Assembly: GCF_034702125.1 (NCBI RefSeq)
Contig: NC_085868.1
Location: forward strand, 46,286,264-46,350,263
Direction: 5' to 3'
Length of the DNA stretch: 64,000 bases
Source of the DNA: Engraulis encrasicolus
Taxonomy: Eukaryota > Chordata > Actinopteri > Clupeiformes > Engraulidae
The notes under the pieces are model-generated. The model was not told the origin of the DNA. It ran no database searches and was given only the letters and a program-made list of their open reading frames with translations. The translations under genes and the position numbers were made by a program. Of this stretch, positions 1 through 11,959 are shown piece by piece. Each line of letters opens with the position of its first letter. Positions within the stretch are counted from its first letter, which is position 1.

Positions 1-456
1 AAACAAACAAACGATGCTTCCTCCTTTTTTTATTGTAAAATTTCGAGAGAAAGTACAGAACATACGAGCTTGCTTGTGATGTGTTATTATTAATTATTGT
101 TGTTGAAGAAGAAAAACATCACATACACTCTCTGTTAAAGTCGAAACAGCCTGCCAGGGGTTATGTCGTGTAAAAATCGAGCAGAAATCATTTCCTTGCC
201 TGTGATGTTAATGCAATTACGGTAACCATTGCGTAAGCCTGATTACGAATTACAACGCCTGTATGCAAGCAATTTCTTTGAGAGGATATGTGAACCATAT
301 GTTTTTATCTTGAATTTGTTTATTGTCATGGGAAAGTACCATATGCACAAATGCAAACGGGGAGGAAGAACGCCACCCTTTGTTACTTTCAAGAAAGAAC
401 TGAAATTTTATTTCAACTCCCTCGAAGGACTGAACATGCTGCGCCATTAAACGCGT
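1..456. other. Non-coding sequence, nothing recognised
   Basis: AT-rich unique-looking sequence. The short open frames here are not supported by any recognisable domain or codon pattern. Confidence 0.4.
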
Positions 457-716
457 GCATTCAAAATGCGTAATGAGGCAGTACGCATGGGGAAAACAGA
501 ACACGTCTATAAGTTACGCATTCAAAATGCGTAATGAAACAGTACGCATAGGAAAAGAGAACACGTTTATGATTTATGTTACGCATTCCAAATGCGTAAT
601 GTTACAGTACGCATTGGAAAAAGAGAAGACGTTTCTAAGGCTACGCATTCAAAATGCGTAATGAATCAGTACGTATTTGGGAAAAGAAAAGACGTTTCTT
701 ATGTTACGCATTCTGA
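457..716. repeat. Tandem repeat, about 63-bp unit, about 4 copies
   Basis: Four successive units begin with CGCATTCAAAATGCGTAATG or close variants, at about 457, 519, 583 and 645. A partial fifth start is at about 708. Each unit continues with CAGTACGCAT and an AG-rich run ending in ACACGT or GACGTT. The unit start is palindromic (GCATTcaaAATGC). Unit lengths vary from about 61 to 65 bp, so this is a diverged minisatellite. Short open frames across it are repeat artefacts. Confidence 0.85.
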
Positions 717-1119
717 AAGCATCGGGAAAAGGACTACCAGTGCTGGTAAAAATGATCCCATATGTAATGCACCTCATTTCATTATCTTGCCATTTCAATG
801 ACTGTCAGTCCAATTTTGGTTTGCTATGTAGGCTATCCAGAAATTATGAGCTTCACTTGTGTTATGTCGAACCAGCGTGTTCTTTCATTGACATGTCGCC
901 TACAGCCTTAAACAAAGTTGACAATGCTTGTTTACACATACTTTATTTACAGACAGGCACAATAACATACTGCATTATGAGAATGATTGATCCAACAGCT
1001 TGCAGTAGGCCTAGACCACCCATCAGGTTGTTGCTTTATACATAAGGTTGCGCTTTTATCCAGAGCGAGTCGGTTCACAGGGTATGATGGCCGCCTTACA
1101 AAGGCAAAGACAAATACAT

Positions 1120-1219
1120 NNNNNNNNNNNNNNNNNNNNNNNNNNNNNNNNNNNNNNNNNNNNNNNNNNNNNNNNNNNNNNNNNNNNNNNNNNNNNNNNN
1201 NNNNNNNNNNNNNNNNNNN
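1120..1219. other. Assembly gap of 100 N
   Basis: Exactly 100 undetermined bases, the usual placeholder for a gap of unknown size. The true distance between the flanks is unknown. A TTTC microsatellite just downstream probably caused the break. Confidence 0.98.
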
Positions 1220-1261
1220 TTTTTTTCAACTTCAAACTGGAAATTATTTTCATCATTTTCT

Positions 1262-1266
1262 TTTTT

Positions 1267-1354
<88 letters not shown>

Positions 1355-1355
1355 T
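1262..1355. repeat. (TTTC)n microsatellite
   Basis: About 23 near-perfect TTTC units directly after the assembly gap. It is translated as poly-FLS or poly-KER in false open frames on either strand. Confidence 0.95.
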
Positions 1356-1581
1356 TTGTGCATGTTTTTCCTCCCTCAATGCCAGAGGAACAAAGTTCAA
1401 TTAGGCTTCATTTAACAAGCTGCTTGAAATTAACATACTCATGCAGCGCCACCGATGAGGGAAGTCTTGGAAAATAATAATAATTGGGAGACAAACACTG
1501 TTACTAATGAGGTACACAAATCAGCAGGGGGAACCAATCTCTGTGGCCCCTCTTAAATGACATCAGTCAACGATCAGGATG

Positions 1582-2053
1582 CAGGGCTGGACTAGTAATT
1601 TGGCATACAGGGCATTTTCCCGGTGGGCCGACGGAATGTAGGGGCCGATGCATTTGTTCTTTTTTTGTTTCAAACTTTCCCTTAGAGACCGGCCTACAAT
1701 TGTAGAGTTCAGATGCAAAACCCCCTAAGTGCCAATTTCAGAAAATAATCTTGATTTATTTTTATTTAATACAAAGCTATCAAAATTGCATATATTTTTT
1801 ATTTTATTTATGTAATATAACTATTTATATGAATTATCAAGTACATGAATGTAAACCAAACCAACAACGGGGTTCTATAAAAATATAAAAGGGCAGGTCT
1901 TCAGAAATGGAGTTCGGGGGTTTTGCATCTGAACTCTTCAATTTCACTGGGCCCATCAGTGCACCCCATCATGATTCTAGTATGGAGGTGGAGGTGATGG
2001 GCTGGTCTATGCCGAAAATTCCCGGGCTGGTTTGTGGTCCCAGTCCAGTCTTG
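1582..2053. mobile_element. hAT-type MITE, CAGGGCTGGACTGG family, with a nested insertion
   Basis: The element starts CAGGGCTGGACTAG and ends CCAGTCCAGTCTTG. It is flanked on both sides by a perfect 8-bp duplication TCAGGATG (1574-1581 and 2054-2061), the hallmark of hAT transposition. It is longer than its sisters (213-271 bp) because a second foldback element sits inside it at about 1697-1944. It has no transposase. At least five other copies lie in the window. Confidence 0.9.
1697..1944. mobile_element. Foldback MITE nested in the hAT MITE
   Basis: Inverted ends share GAGTTCAGATGCAAAACCCC on the left and its complement on the right, together with flanking AATTG and CAATT. The pair extends for about 25 bp and encloses an AT-rich core. 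The target duplication is not clear, so the superfamily is not assigned. Confidence 0.65.
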
Positions 2054-2061
2054 TCAGGATG

Positions 2062-2539
2062 TTTACCTCCGCAAGATCATGGAGATCACTCAGCTAATAG
2101 GGAACAGACACTCAAGGCCATGGCCCGAGGCAGACTCACCGGGGGTTGAGGAGAAAATGCTATTAATGATGGGAGGCAGATAGTTTGTTTACCTTATGAT
2201 CTGTAGTCGAAAACTTCCAGTGTTTAATGGAAGAGCAACTCATGAAAGTCTACACAGAACATCTCAATAGGGATTGTGTTATGTTCAGCAATGAGTGCTT
2301 TGTTTTGATTCTGCACATCAAATGTATTGCTATTGTTATGGAATACATTATACATTCTCAAGGATGATCTGGCATTCCCATTGATTGCACAGTATCTTTA
2401 TTCAGGCTGTACTACCTGAGGTGAAATGTGCAAACAGTGGATTGTCTACATACAAATGTTTTGATTGTTTTGATTGATTGTTACTTAAACACTTTGAGAC
2501 TTAAACCATGTTCCTTTGTTGCTCATATTGTTTGTTCTT
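2062..2539. other. Non-coding sequence, nothing recognised
   Basis: Unique-looking sequence between a MITE and a microsatellite. I see no exon, RNA gene or repeat family in it. Confidence 0.35.
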
Positions 2540-2645
2540 GTTTCTTCTTCTTCTTCTTCTTCTTCTTCTTCTTCTTCTTCTTCTTCTTCTTCTTCTTCTT
2601 CTTCTTCTTCTTCTTCTTCTTCTTCTTCTTCTTCTTCTTCTTCTT
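2540..2645. repeat. (TTC)n microsatellite
   Basis: About 35 uninterrupted TTC units. The poly-Phe and poly-Arg open frames that cross it are artefacts. Confidence 0.97.
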
Positions 2646-2649
2646 TCCT

Positions 2650-3540
2650 TCCTTAACATGAACAGACATACAGCTATTAAATAACAGGATGAGAGCTGTT
2701 GGAGGATTGGAGGCTGTTCTCGAGATATAATAAATATAGCAGCTGTCAAAGTCACGTAAGAACCATCTACGCTGTGCTTAAAAGTAATTGCATGCATGGC
2801 ATAAGGGATGACATCTCACAGACTGTCATTTGGGACCGACTGCGATATTGAAAGCATCTCAATCAAAGTCACACCAACAACAGCCATGTGCCTCGCTCTC
2901 ACAAAATATACGCTATATTTTTTAGAGGACAGAAACTTTTCCCTTCCTTTTCCTCCCTCCGCTGACAGAATTCTAATACTACATGTAAGCCCAGAAGTCT
3001 CCGAGGAATCCATCTTTGAAAATGCAGTGAATAGGCTGGCTGTGAATGGAGAGACATAATAGAGGGAAACTGGCTTTGATCCCTGCTTTTTCAAGGCCTG
3101 TGGCGGCTGCCTGCCACCGGCCTGTCACCCAGACTTGCTTGAAGTTGGCCGTCCATCCACAAAGCAGAGGAGAGCAGAGGGAGTTGAGGAGCGTTCAGCT
3201 AATCATCTGGGAGCACATTTAATTTTCCTCCCACACATAACATAAGCGAGTTAAGGACATCCCATAAGCATGCACAAAAGATAACATCCCTAATAGACAA
3301 CTGCCTGTACTTTGCTATGAAAGACACAGAGTTGTGTTTTATGTGTCCATAAGGGTAATAATAATCATTTATTTTACAAATAGATATAGAGTAAAGAGAG
3401 TAAGGAGCTGAAAGCAGATGAAAGACAAATGCTGAGGTGAAATTAGGTAGGCCTATTATGGAGATCATCACAGTCAGACCAGCTAGAATCAACTTCTGCA
3501 GCAGCTCATTTTATTGGATGTATTAGATTGTTTCACTGAT
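2650..3540. other. Unique non-coding sequence
   Basis: No repeat family or exon recognised. The stretch at about 2750-3060 is free of low-complexity sequence and could be conserved non-coding DNA, but only a cross-species alignment would show that. Confidence 0.25.
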
Positions 3541-3745
3541 TGATTTTGAGTTATGAATACTTAGTTTTAATCAGTTTGATTGATTTGAACTGGAACTAGT
3601 TTGAACAGCTTTGATCCAGTTTCAAGTGGTTTCACTGAAACCTGCTTGAACTGATTTGATCCAATTTGAGCCTGTTTGACCTGGATCAGAACTATTCTGA
3701 AGCGATGTGAAGTGGATTTAACTGCTCAAACCAGTCTTAACTTTA
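3541..3745. repeat. Degenerate short-period repeat (TTTGAnCTG-like)
   Basis: Variants of GATTTGAACTGG, GTTTGACCTGG and TTTGATCCAGTTT recur every 10-25 bp for about 200 bp. The array is strongly diverged and has no open frame. Confidence 0.6.
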
Positions 3746-3759
3746 TCAAGGTTTAATAT

Positions 3760-4987
3760 TCAATAAAATCATGTAAAACGTATCAAACTCAGGCCCAGTA
3801 GCCAAATCTGGCTCGCTGAGCCATTTTATTTGGCCTGCGCGATCATTTCAAATGCAACGCTACCTGACAGCGCAAAAAAAAAACATTACTCCAGCCATAG
3901 GTAATACATTTTGTAATGGAAATACAAACAAGGCTGACTTAACACCACTCAGCTTGACATGACACGGCAATGCACGGCCCGGTTGAATGTGGAAAAGTGC
4001 CCTTAGTTCAGTTGTTGTGACTTAGGCACGCCATGATATTATATTTTATTTTTGTTGATTTCAACACAGCTGTAACCTAGAGTGATATTTTCTGTGTCAG
4101 CACTCCAGACTCTAGTCTCTTTGGTACACTGCATTTATGTACTAGCAATGTCTACTTGGGGACAAATATTTCTGTCTATGCAAATGCCAGAACAAAACTA
4201 TGTTGCCGAGTTTAATGAGGCTGCCATATATTTTTACAACACACTGCCAGGGCAGAGCTCCAACTTCACGACTCTCTGAGGGAGATGTTGAGGGAGTCCT
4301 AGATCTGTAATTTTTACACCAAGGTACATGCTTCAGCTTCTGCCCCACCTATGCGTTCTTCCAGTCCAACATCACCCAGCAAGCCATTCACAGACATTTC
4401 TTCCTTCACATCAGAATGAAAAAAAAACCCTCCCCGCCCAATCTGGCTTCAAAGCCATTACAAGACACAGCAAAGTGACGTTGTGTCAAAGCAATTAGGG
4501 CTGGTGCAGGGCAGAGAGAGAGAGAGAGAGAGGTGGAGAGCGACCAGTCAAAGACCCTGCAATGCTGAAGCAACGCTGTAGACGGCACAGCACCTGACAG
4601 ATACTAGTGATCAAGCAGCGGTGCACTGCACTAACATAATAGCTACCAGGGCCTCGATTGACACCAACGATTAAGCCAAGCGTGTTCGAACCACAATGAC
4701 AACATGGTGAGAGGCAATGAGAACCAGCGTACTGAGAGAGAGAGCAAGAGCCGGGCTTCATGTTCACCTCCAACTTCAGATAGCAGCAGCAGGGGATGCA
4801 GACGACCGAGTGCAGCTGAGCTACACAACAAGTAAATAGATTAGCAAGACTTCCACTGTGTTTAGGCCTACTGTAAAGTGGTTGTGACGAGTAAGATGCT
4901 AGGAATTAAACGGTGGGGAGTGTTCTTCAGCCGCCAAGGCCTGCAAATTTAGCATCAACAAAAGGCCTAATGAAATGCCAGGGTAGG

Positions 4988-4990
<3 letters not shown>
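3760..4990. other. Non-coding sequence, possible hAT remnant at its left
   Basis: The motif at about 3787-3830 (CAGGCCCAGTAGCCAAATCTGGC) resembles one end of a common fish hAT MITE. I could not find a matching right end. The rest holds a short GA run at 4516-4532 and no supportable gene. Confidence 0.25.

Positions 4991-5069
<79 letters not shown>
4991..5069. repeat. (AG)n microsatellite
   Basis: About 39 AG units, followed by a short interrupted AG-rich tail. Confidence 0.97.
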
Positions 5070-5076
<7 letters not shown>

Positions 5077-5408
5077 AGAGTGAGAGAGAGTGCACTTTTG
5101 GTAGAAAGTTCCGAAACACATTCTCAGTCTGTCTGGTTGTATTTGTGAAGATTGATGCAGAACTTGAAGTCGAGTGGTCCTTGTTTTAAGTGAATTTATG
5201 CCATTGCTCAAAAGTTGCCTACTTTGAATTCCTTCAGTGACTTACGGCACCTCTAAAATAAATTCATCCACTGCAAAGGTTTTGTGTTGTGGATATTGCC
5301 TGAGACACACAAGACCACAATGCACTCATTTGCATGCAAATAATATTAGTGTGTGAACCGAGCAGCAGCTACTCACCTTCCATACTGCAGGATCACACAG
5401 CACACCGC

Positions 5409-5599
5409 CAGAGTTGCCAAATGAGGATGACTTCCAGCCCCCAAAAAATGCTCAAAACCCCCCTGGAAGCACTAAATCCCGCCAAATTCTATTGATTTCT
5501 ATGGCCAAAAATTGGATGTTTTATCTGCAAAATGCCATTTTCACCTGCAGACAGCCATCCTAAGCAGCCCAATTGGGCGGGAAAACCGCCCAATCTGGC
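5409..5599. mobile_element. hAT-type MITE, CAGTGTTGCCA family (diverged copy)
   Basis: Starts CAGAGTTGCCAAATG and ends AATCTGGCAACACAG. The interior (ATTGATTTCTATGG, GACAGCCATCC, AGCAG then CCCAATTGGG) is the same as the better-preserved copy at 15581-15781. The flanks agree at only 5 of 8 positions, so this copy is older. Confidence 0.7.
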
Positions 5600-5859
5600 A
5601 ACACAGCACACAGTAGGACTTGCAAGCAGACATTGGCTTGGAGGAAGGCAGTGCACTCGTCAACACGTCAAGAGGTCAATGCAAGTTGAAAGGTGACACC
5701 ATTCATCCCACACATTCTCTCTCTCTATATCTCTCCAGTGACACAGCATGCTGTTAGCATGTCAAAGTGGGTGCACTTGTTATCTTTTCTTCTGAATGGC
5801 ATTAATGCACTTGATATATTCACTTGACGAGAAGGGCATCTCGATAAATAACGCACCTG

Positions 5860-6062
5860 CAGTGCTTGTAGTGGAAAAAAAGAAGTGCAGGAACCCTAAC
5901 TGTCCGATTATATCACCCAAAAAGAAGTGAAGGAACCCTCGCCACTTATACAATGCGGCGCACAAGATTAGTGCAGGAACTCTGATGATGAAAATTAAGA
6001 GGTGGGGGAACTGAGTTCCCCTGAGTTCCCTCCCCCCCCGCCCCCCCCCACCTCAAGCACTG
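5860..6062. mobile_element. hAT-type MITE, CAGTGCTT family
   Basis: Begins CAGTGCTTGTAG and ends CACCTCAAGCACTG. GCACCTG lies next to both ends, consistent with a hAT target duplication whose exact edge is blurred by one base. It shares its ends with the copy at 46788-46953. Confidence 0.6.
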
Positions 6063-7154
6063 CACCTGGGAGGAAACGCAAGGACACAGGAAATACAATA
6101 ACAATGTGGCACGCATGGCTTTAATTCTTCTTGATGAAAAAAAGCTTGTGGCTGTGTTTGCTGACACAGTCAGAAAGCCTGTTCATTTAAATATACATGT
6201 AATTTACCCCACAGGTCTGTCTGCCTGCAAAGAAGTCAACAGCAAGCAATACAACCAAAACTGAAATCGTCTCCCCTCAGCAATATGGTTCAATTGTTGC
6301 TTGGCTTGCCCATTAGAGGAAAAACATTGCATTTCCAAAGCTGCATATCCAGTTTTGTATAATATTGAAATATCTACTGTACGCTTTACATTTTCTCTCC
6401 AAAGTAATGTCAGTATTTTCCTTGCTTGGCTGCCTTTGGCCAACATTTAGTCAATGTAGACTGGTGTGTCAAATCTCACTCCTCCATTCTCATTATTTAA
6501 TCAGTGATGAAAACCATAGAGTTAGTGCACCTTTTAAACACCTGTAATTACTGTGTGATTTGGCAACAGAAGCACAGATATTAATTTATTATCAGTAATC
6601 ATTTAATTTGTGAATACTTAAAATACCTAGTGCCACAGTTGCATGCTTGTAATAGCATTATTGGGGTGACTAAAAGCAACCCAAACTAAAATGTTTAAAC
6701 CATTCAATTATCTGCTGCTAAAGGGTGAACTTAACGGTATGTTGCAGCAGAAACATTGAATTAATTACAGTCAGCTTGTCCTTGCCAGTCAGAAAGTGAT
6801 ATAGTCATAAAATACAATGCAATGTGATGACTTTGTATTCACTACCGTTTAGCAAAATAACAAAACAAAACAAAAAACAGAAATACATAGACAGTTGAGC
6901 AGTATCTTAACCCTGGGTGCTGCACTGATGAAACTGGATAGAACAGGCAATCTCCTATGGTCAGGTGTCCACCATTTACCATCTACCATTTACGTCACAT
7001 GATTTCACCTGTATTGTGGAGCAGACAGTCAGCAGCTGTCATGTGTTTTGAAGGTTGTCATGACGTGGTGGTCTCTCATCTGCCTGCAGCTCACCTTGAC
7101 AGGCTATACAACAGTATGGAGGACGGCTACAGTTTGGGCAAAGCGTTTAGAAAA
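6063..7154. other. Non-coding sequence, nothing recognised
   Basis: AT-rich unique-looking sequence. The open frames of 60-80 codons have no recognisable domains. Confidence 0.35.
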
Positions 7155-7415
7155 TGTCATGGGTATAAGTGGTTAGGGCATCAGACTTGTAGCCAAAAGG
7201 TTGCCGGTTCGACTCCCAACACGCCAGGTTGGTGGGGGAGTAATTAACCAGTGCTCTCGCCATCCTCCTCCATAACTGAGGTACCCTGAGCATGGTACTG
7301 TCCTGCCGCGCTGCTCCCTTTCGCCCACCATTGGGGGCTGCCCCCTTGCACGGGTGAGGCAAGAATGCAATTTCGTTGTGTGCAGTGTGCACTTGACAAT
7401 GGGAGTTGGAGTTTC
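7155..7415 (+). mobile_element. tRNA-headed SINE
   Basis: The head resembles a tRNA: an A-box region AAGTGGTTAGGGCATCAGA and a perfect B-box GGTTCGACTCC at about 7204. A GC-rich body follows, then a tail ending GCAATTTCGTTGTGTGCAGT and ACTTGACAATG, which resembles the 3' ends of fish L2-like LINEs that supply reverse transcriptase in trans. No clear target duplication was found, so the ends are approximate. It is not a functional tRNA gene. Confidence 0.75.
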
Positions 7416-7640
7416 CCAGTTGAGATTTCACTTTCAAAACAAAGGCACTTCTTAAAGCCTACCTACCAGGAAAAGGCATGTGAAACGGAGATGATTAGGT
7501 TACTGTCCCCATAATATCCTGTGAAGGTCATTATGATTTAATTGCATGTAAAGTTCAAAATTCAGAAAGGTCAGAATTAAGCAAAGCTATGCTGGAGTGT
7601 GAGAGGGAGAGAGTGGCTTACAGTATGTATACACTATATA

Positions 7641-7837
7641 GTTAGGGAAAGATATGGATATTTTGGGAAATCTGTGAACTAATTTCTTACCAATAGATTT
7701 CACGGAAATTCCCATTGGATTTGGCCGTGGATAAATTGTAAGGTGTGTCCAGACACCTGTAAGAACACATGGTAAAAAAATCTATTGGTAAGAAATTAGT
7801 TCACAGATTTCCCAAAATATCCATATCTTTCCCTAAC
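7641..7837. mobile_element. Foldback MITE with about 57-bp terminal inverted repeats and TA target site
   Basis: The left arm begins GTTAGGGAAAGATATGGATA and the right arm is its near-perfect complement, ending CCCTAAC. The arms pair for about 57 bp, through CCAATAGA and TCTATTGG, around an 83-bp centre. TA dinucleotides flank both ends, which fits the Tc1/mariner target duplication. The near-perfect arm match suggests recent amplification. Confidence 0.85.
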
Positions 7838-7907
7838 TAATAAGTGAAATTCCATTATTACTATAGGGCATGCCTGTTGAAAGGGTGCAGCATTTCAACT
7901 ATGCAAA

Positions 7908-8178
7908 AGGGGCTGGACTGGCCATCTGGCATAGCGGGCATTTCCCGGTGCAGAGTGGTGCAGAACTGACTCACTGGTGGGCCCTGCACCCTCGTGGGCT
8001 CCTATTTTCAGAAATGTTATATTTATGTTTCATTTATTTTTACATTTCTGGAAATAGGAGCCCACAAGGGTGCAGGGCCCAGTGGTGAGTGAGTTCTCCG
8101 CCACTATTTATAAGGGGCCCCTTTAAGCAAAAAAAAAAAAACGCTTAAAGGGCCCAATTTCGCCACAGTCCAGCCCTG
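7908..8178. mobile_element. hAT-type MITE, CAGGGCTGGACTGG family
   Basis: The left end reads GGGGCTGGACTGGCCATCTG and the right end CACAGTCCAGCCCTG. The flanks TATGCAAA and TATGCAAC agree at 7 of 8 bases. Inside, a foldback pairs GGGCTCCTATTTTCAGAAAT with a near complement. Confidence 0.85.
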
Positions 8179-8222
8179 TATGCAACAGAACTGCAATTTC
8201 AAAGTAAAGGGGGAGGGAAGGA

Positions 8223-8226
<4 letters not shown>

Positions 8227-8304
<78 letters not shown>
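8227..8304. repeat. (GA)n microsatellite
   Basis: About 38 GA units just downstream of a MITE. Confidence 0.97.
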
Positions 8305-8307
<3 letters not shown>

Positions 8308-8488
8308 AAATAGAAAGGCAGACAGACACAAAGTAGATGGGAAGAAGATAAGTTGGTGAAGAACCGGGAGAGACAGAAGGCGCTAAGACAAATGGCCCAG
8401 CTCAGCATTCCAGGACAAACGAGGAAGTAATACAGGGGTGCGGCGGGAGGGGAGGGGTAGTCCCCCCCACTGTGGCGTCGCCTGCACC

Positions 8489-8775
8489 CAGGGACGGATT
8501 AGGACTCCATGGACCCCTGGGCCAGACAACATGAAAGGGCCCCCCTCCCTCCATGAGTGTTGCTTGTTCACATAAAGATTTAGGGTTCAGACCTGATGTT
8601 ATGGTTTTATGTTATGTTGTTGAGGGTTTAGGGGGTTTGTCCCTCGAGACGATTAGAAAATATGGTTGTGAAAAGTGTAATTTTATTGCAATATAAGAAT
8701 GTAAATAGGCTTATGTTTCAGACTCTTGGGCCCCTGGGCTTGGGCCTGGTAGGCCCGGACAGTAATCCGCCCTTG
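8489..8775. mobile_element. hAT-type MITE, CAGGGACGGATTA family
   Basis: Starts CAGGGACGGATTAGGAC and ends AGTAATCCGCCCTTG, flanked by a perfect 8-bp duplication CCTGCACC at 8481-8488 and 8776-8783. The interior is rich in GGGCCCC, as in many hAT MITEs. No coding capacity. Confidence 0.9.
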
Positions 8776-8783
8776 CCTGCACC

Positions 8784-9379
8784 CTCCTACCCAGCTCATT
8801 CTATCCCCCAGCTAAATCAGAGGAAAGAGGAATTTTATTGGAAGTATGGATGAGAAAAGCAGAAATAAAACATACCCAGGGCGTATATGATACCCATGCA
8901 TTAGACGGCAACGCAATACACCCTGTATTACATTTGATGGATGGTGCCTGTGAGATATTCAATCTCCGTCTGCCCCCCCTTGCTTCGGTCTCACAGCAGC
9001 ACTAAGGAGAATCTTTTTAATATTAATACAACTCCCTTAATCAACAACTATTTAATATAAGCTGTCCCCGCTGTCAACAGGGGAGAATTAATAGCACATT
9101 TACTGCATTATGTGCTTTAGCGCACTATTGGATTTACAATAACACCACATCCGCTCATGTGAACGCAATACTCCACAGCAGTCACAGTTTAAACAGCGCG
9201 AGGTTCTGATTTGATTTGAGTGGAAGTAATTGGGCCCTCCGTTATTGGGAGGTAATATCTGTATTCCTTAAGAATATTGCCTCTGTTTGTAAAATTCCCT
9301 CTGACACATCTTAACTTAATGTTATCAGACTTTTCCCCCAATATTTTCCTGTTCTATAATCTGCATACAAGCATCCTTG
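8784..9379. other. Unique AT-rich sequence, possible conserved non-coding element
   Basis: No repeat signature. The stretch 8935-9345 carries several TAATTG, TTAATA and TTTAATAT motifs, which is how some developmental enhancers look. This is only a suggestion. Confidence 0.2.
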
Positions 9380-10331
9380 AGTGTTCACAGAGGCGCATCT
9401 TGCCGCCAGGCAAAGCAGGCAGCCGCTTGGGGCCCCCAAGCCCCTAGATAGTGAATAACAACCCATGCTGTACTACAGTAGTGGCGAGTTTCGTTCAAAT
9501 GTTCATTGTTTTCCATGTCCGCTTGGGGCCCCACCTGACCCTACACTGTAAAAGATTGTCGTGATTTCACATTAGAATTCTACACCAAGAAGTTGTATAT
9601 ACCAGTTTACTATTCACTGCTGTAATGTGCAATGCATTGTGGGATATCATATAGAGTACAATTCACAATTGTAAATGTACAGCAGCACATAGTACTTTTT
9701 ACAACATACTGTTGTAAAGATCTGTTTTGTCAGGGCTGCTGTCCTAATGCAAATGTATGCAAAGTCACATGCAGAAATTATGGAGCTCAGGTCACATTCT
9801 GATTGGATGCTTTTAAAACATGCATACAGGCCTGATGGAGGTGGAGAGGATTTGAACTGATTTGAACTCTTCAATCGCACACACCTGGTCATGAGCAAGG
9901 AGGTAGAGATAGGAGGGTTTACAGACAACATCGGAGCGTAGTACGGAATGATAGCAAGGGGAGTCCAATTTTCTTCTTCCATGGTCAAATTGGAAGCATG
10001 GTAAAGTGTGGAACAGGTCATAGGATACAGTGAATGTTTGTCACCTGTCCTTAATTATCCCCCGCAATTAATGCTGACCGACAGCTGCAGTAAATTTGGC
10101 CACAAACTGAGCACTGACAACCGGATATCCTCTTTCGACCAAATTTGTGGAGTACAAATTTTGTCCATCATGGCATCGCACACACTGACCATGTGCACCA
10201 TGTCATTAAGCATAAATGTATTAGTTCTACGGCATTAAAGCAACACCCTCATACTACGAAGCCAATTGGAGCCAATTTTGGTCCCCTAGGGGAAATTCTT
10301 TCTCTGAATTTATCCCATTTGGGCTAGTGAA

Positions 10332-10513
10332 TCACATTGAAGTACACACACTAGTCCGTAGCAGTGGGCTGCCTGCTGAGTGGCGCCCGGGGAGCTGTGT
10401 GGGGGTTAGGTGCCTTGCTCAAGGGCACTTCAGCTGCGGTCCGGTCGGGCATTGAACCGGGAACCCTTGGGTTGCCAACCCAGTGCTCTAACCACTGAGC
10501 CACGACTGCCCCC
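10332..10513 (-). mobile_element. tRNA-derived SINE
   Basis: Read on the minus strand, it starts GGGGCAGTCGTGGCTCAGTG. It has a clear A-box (TGGCTCAGTGGTTAGAGC) and B-box (GGTTCAATGCC), then the fish SINE body GAAGTGCCCTTGAGCAAGGC and CTCCCCGGGCGCC. It would be transcribed by RNA polymerase III and copied by a LINE. It is embedded in the CACTG-ended element and may have been carried along with it. Confidence 0.9.
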
Positions 10514-10894
10514 AACTACAACACTGGGGCCAATGCATTTTCCATTGAGTGATACTGCTTATCCAATCTACCTTCTTTGGTCATGAGCCAGCTGATTGTA
10601 AATGACGTCCAGGTGCGCTAATTTCAGCTCAGTGCAATTCAAAACAGGCTTCTCTCTGCTAAAAGGGCATGGGAGAGGCCAATGATGGTTTGTCCATTTA
10701 TAAAGACGATGGGCAGGTCATAGAGCATAAACGATGCTCAGGTGTGGCAGCCCCCCTGTGGTTCAATTTGGCTTTTTGATGGCTTCGGCAACAGAATATA
10801 TCTCAAAATCCCATGAGAAGGAATGGAAGCAGAGGCCCAGGACCATTATTTTCAAAGGCTGTATGTTGTGAAGTTTCCCGTGTTTGCGTTGGAA

Positions 10895-11560
10895 GAATGC
10901 AACAATTAGCTGGCAACTTGTTGCTAGCAATTTGTTGTAATTTTACAACAATTAGCTGGCAACTTTTTATTGCCAGCAATTTGCTTTAATTTTACTTCAA
11001 TTAGCTGGCAACTTTTCACCAGCAATTTGCTTTAATTTCACAACAATGAGCTGGCAACTTTTTTGCCAGCAAATTTGTTGTAATTTTACAACAATTAGCT
11101 GGTAACTTTTTATTGCCAGCAATTTGCTTTAATTTTACTTCAATTAGCTGGCAACTTTTCACCAGCAATTTGCTTTAATTTCACAGCAATGAGCTGGCAA
11201 CTTTTTTGCCAGCAAATTTGTTGTAATTTTACAACAATTAGCTGGTAACTTTTTATTGCCAGCAATTTGCTTTAATTTTACTTCAATTAGCTGGCAACTT
11301 TTCACCAGCAATTTGCTTTAATTTCACAACAATGAGCTGGCAACTTTTTTGCCAGCAAATTTGTTGTAATTTTACAACAATTAGCTGGTAACTTTTTATT
11401 GCCAGCAATTTGCTTTAATTTTACTTCAATTAGCTGGTAACTTTTCACCAGCAATTTGCTTTAATTTCACAACAATGAGCTGGCAACTTTTTTGCCAGCA
11501 AATTTGTTGTAATTTTACAACAATTAGCTGGTAACTTTTCACCAGCAATTCAACTCAACT
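10895..11560. repeat. 143-bp tandem array, about 4.5 copies
   Basis: The marker TTTTGCCAGCAAATTTGTTG recurs at about 11061, 11204, 11347 and 11490, exactly 143 bp apart. Each unit contains three sub-repeats built on CAATTAGCTGGCAACTTTT and CAGCAATTTGCTTTAATTT, many of them self-complementary. Units are more than 95% alike, so homogenisation is recent. It lies inside the CACTG-ended element. Confidence 0.92.
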
Positions 11561-11959
11561 TCACCTTACTGGTGCAATGTGCAATTAATGAAGATTGGCC
11601 AACAGGCTGGCCCACTTGAGCCATGAAACTTCCCACACATTAAAAGGACAGGTGCTTCAGTTATTTTGTCCAACCACTGTGTAGACAATTCCACATATAT
11701 ATGGAATATTTACTTATAAACATGGATCAGAATGAAAACTTTTTGGAACTGAAGTTTTGATATGTACATTAAACAAGGGCCAAAACCAATCCATTTAAGA
11801 ATATCCTTATACTTTTTTAAACACTATCTTAGAAGGAGCCCAGTCTGTTTTTAAACTGTAGTTCTAGAGCAGGAGCGTCAATGATTGGAACATTCTAGGA
11901 ACTTGTTAGCTTTTTAATACAGATCTCTCTTGTTACTCTGTTGTCACACTCTATACCTA

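Noticed and set aside
10332..10513. Genuine tRNA gene on the minus strand
   Set aside because: The tRNA-like head is followed by the fish SINE body and lacks a sound acceptor stem.
10895..11560. CRISPR-like regular repeats
   Set aside because: The units are contiguous 143-bp tandem repeats with no unique spacers, in a vertebrate genome.
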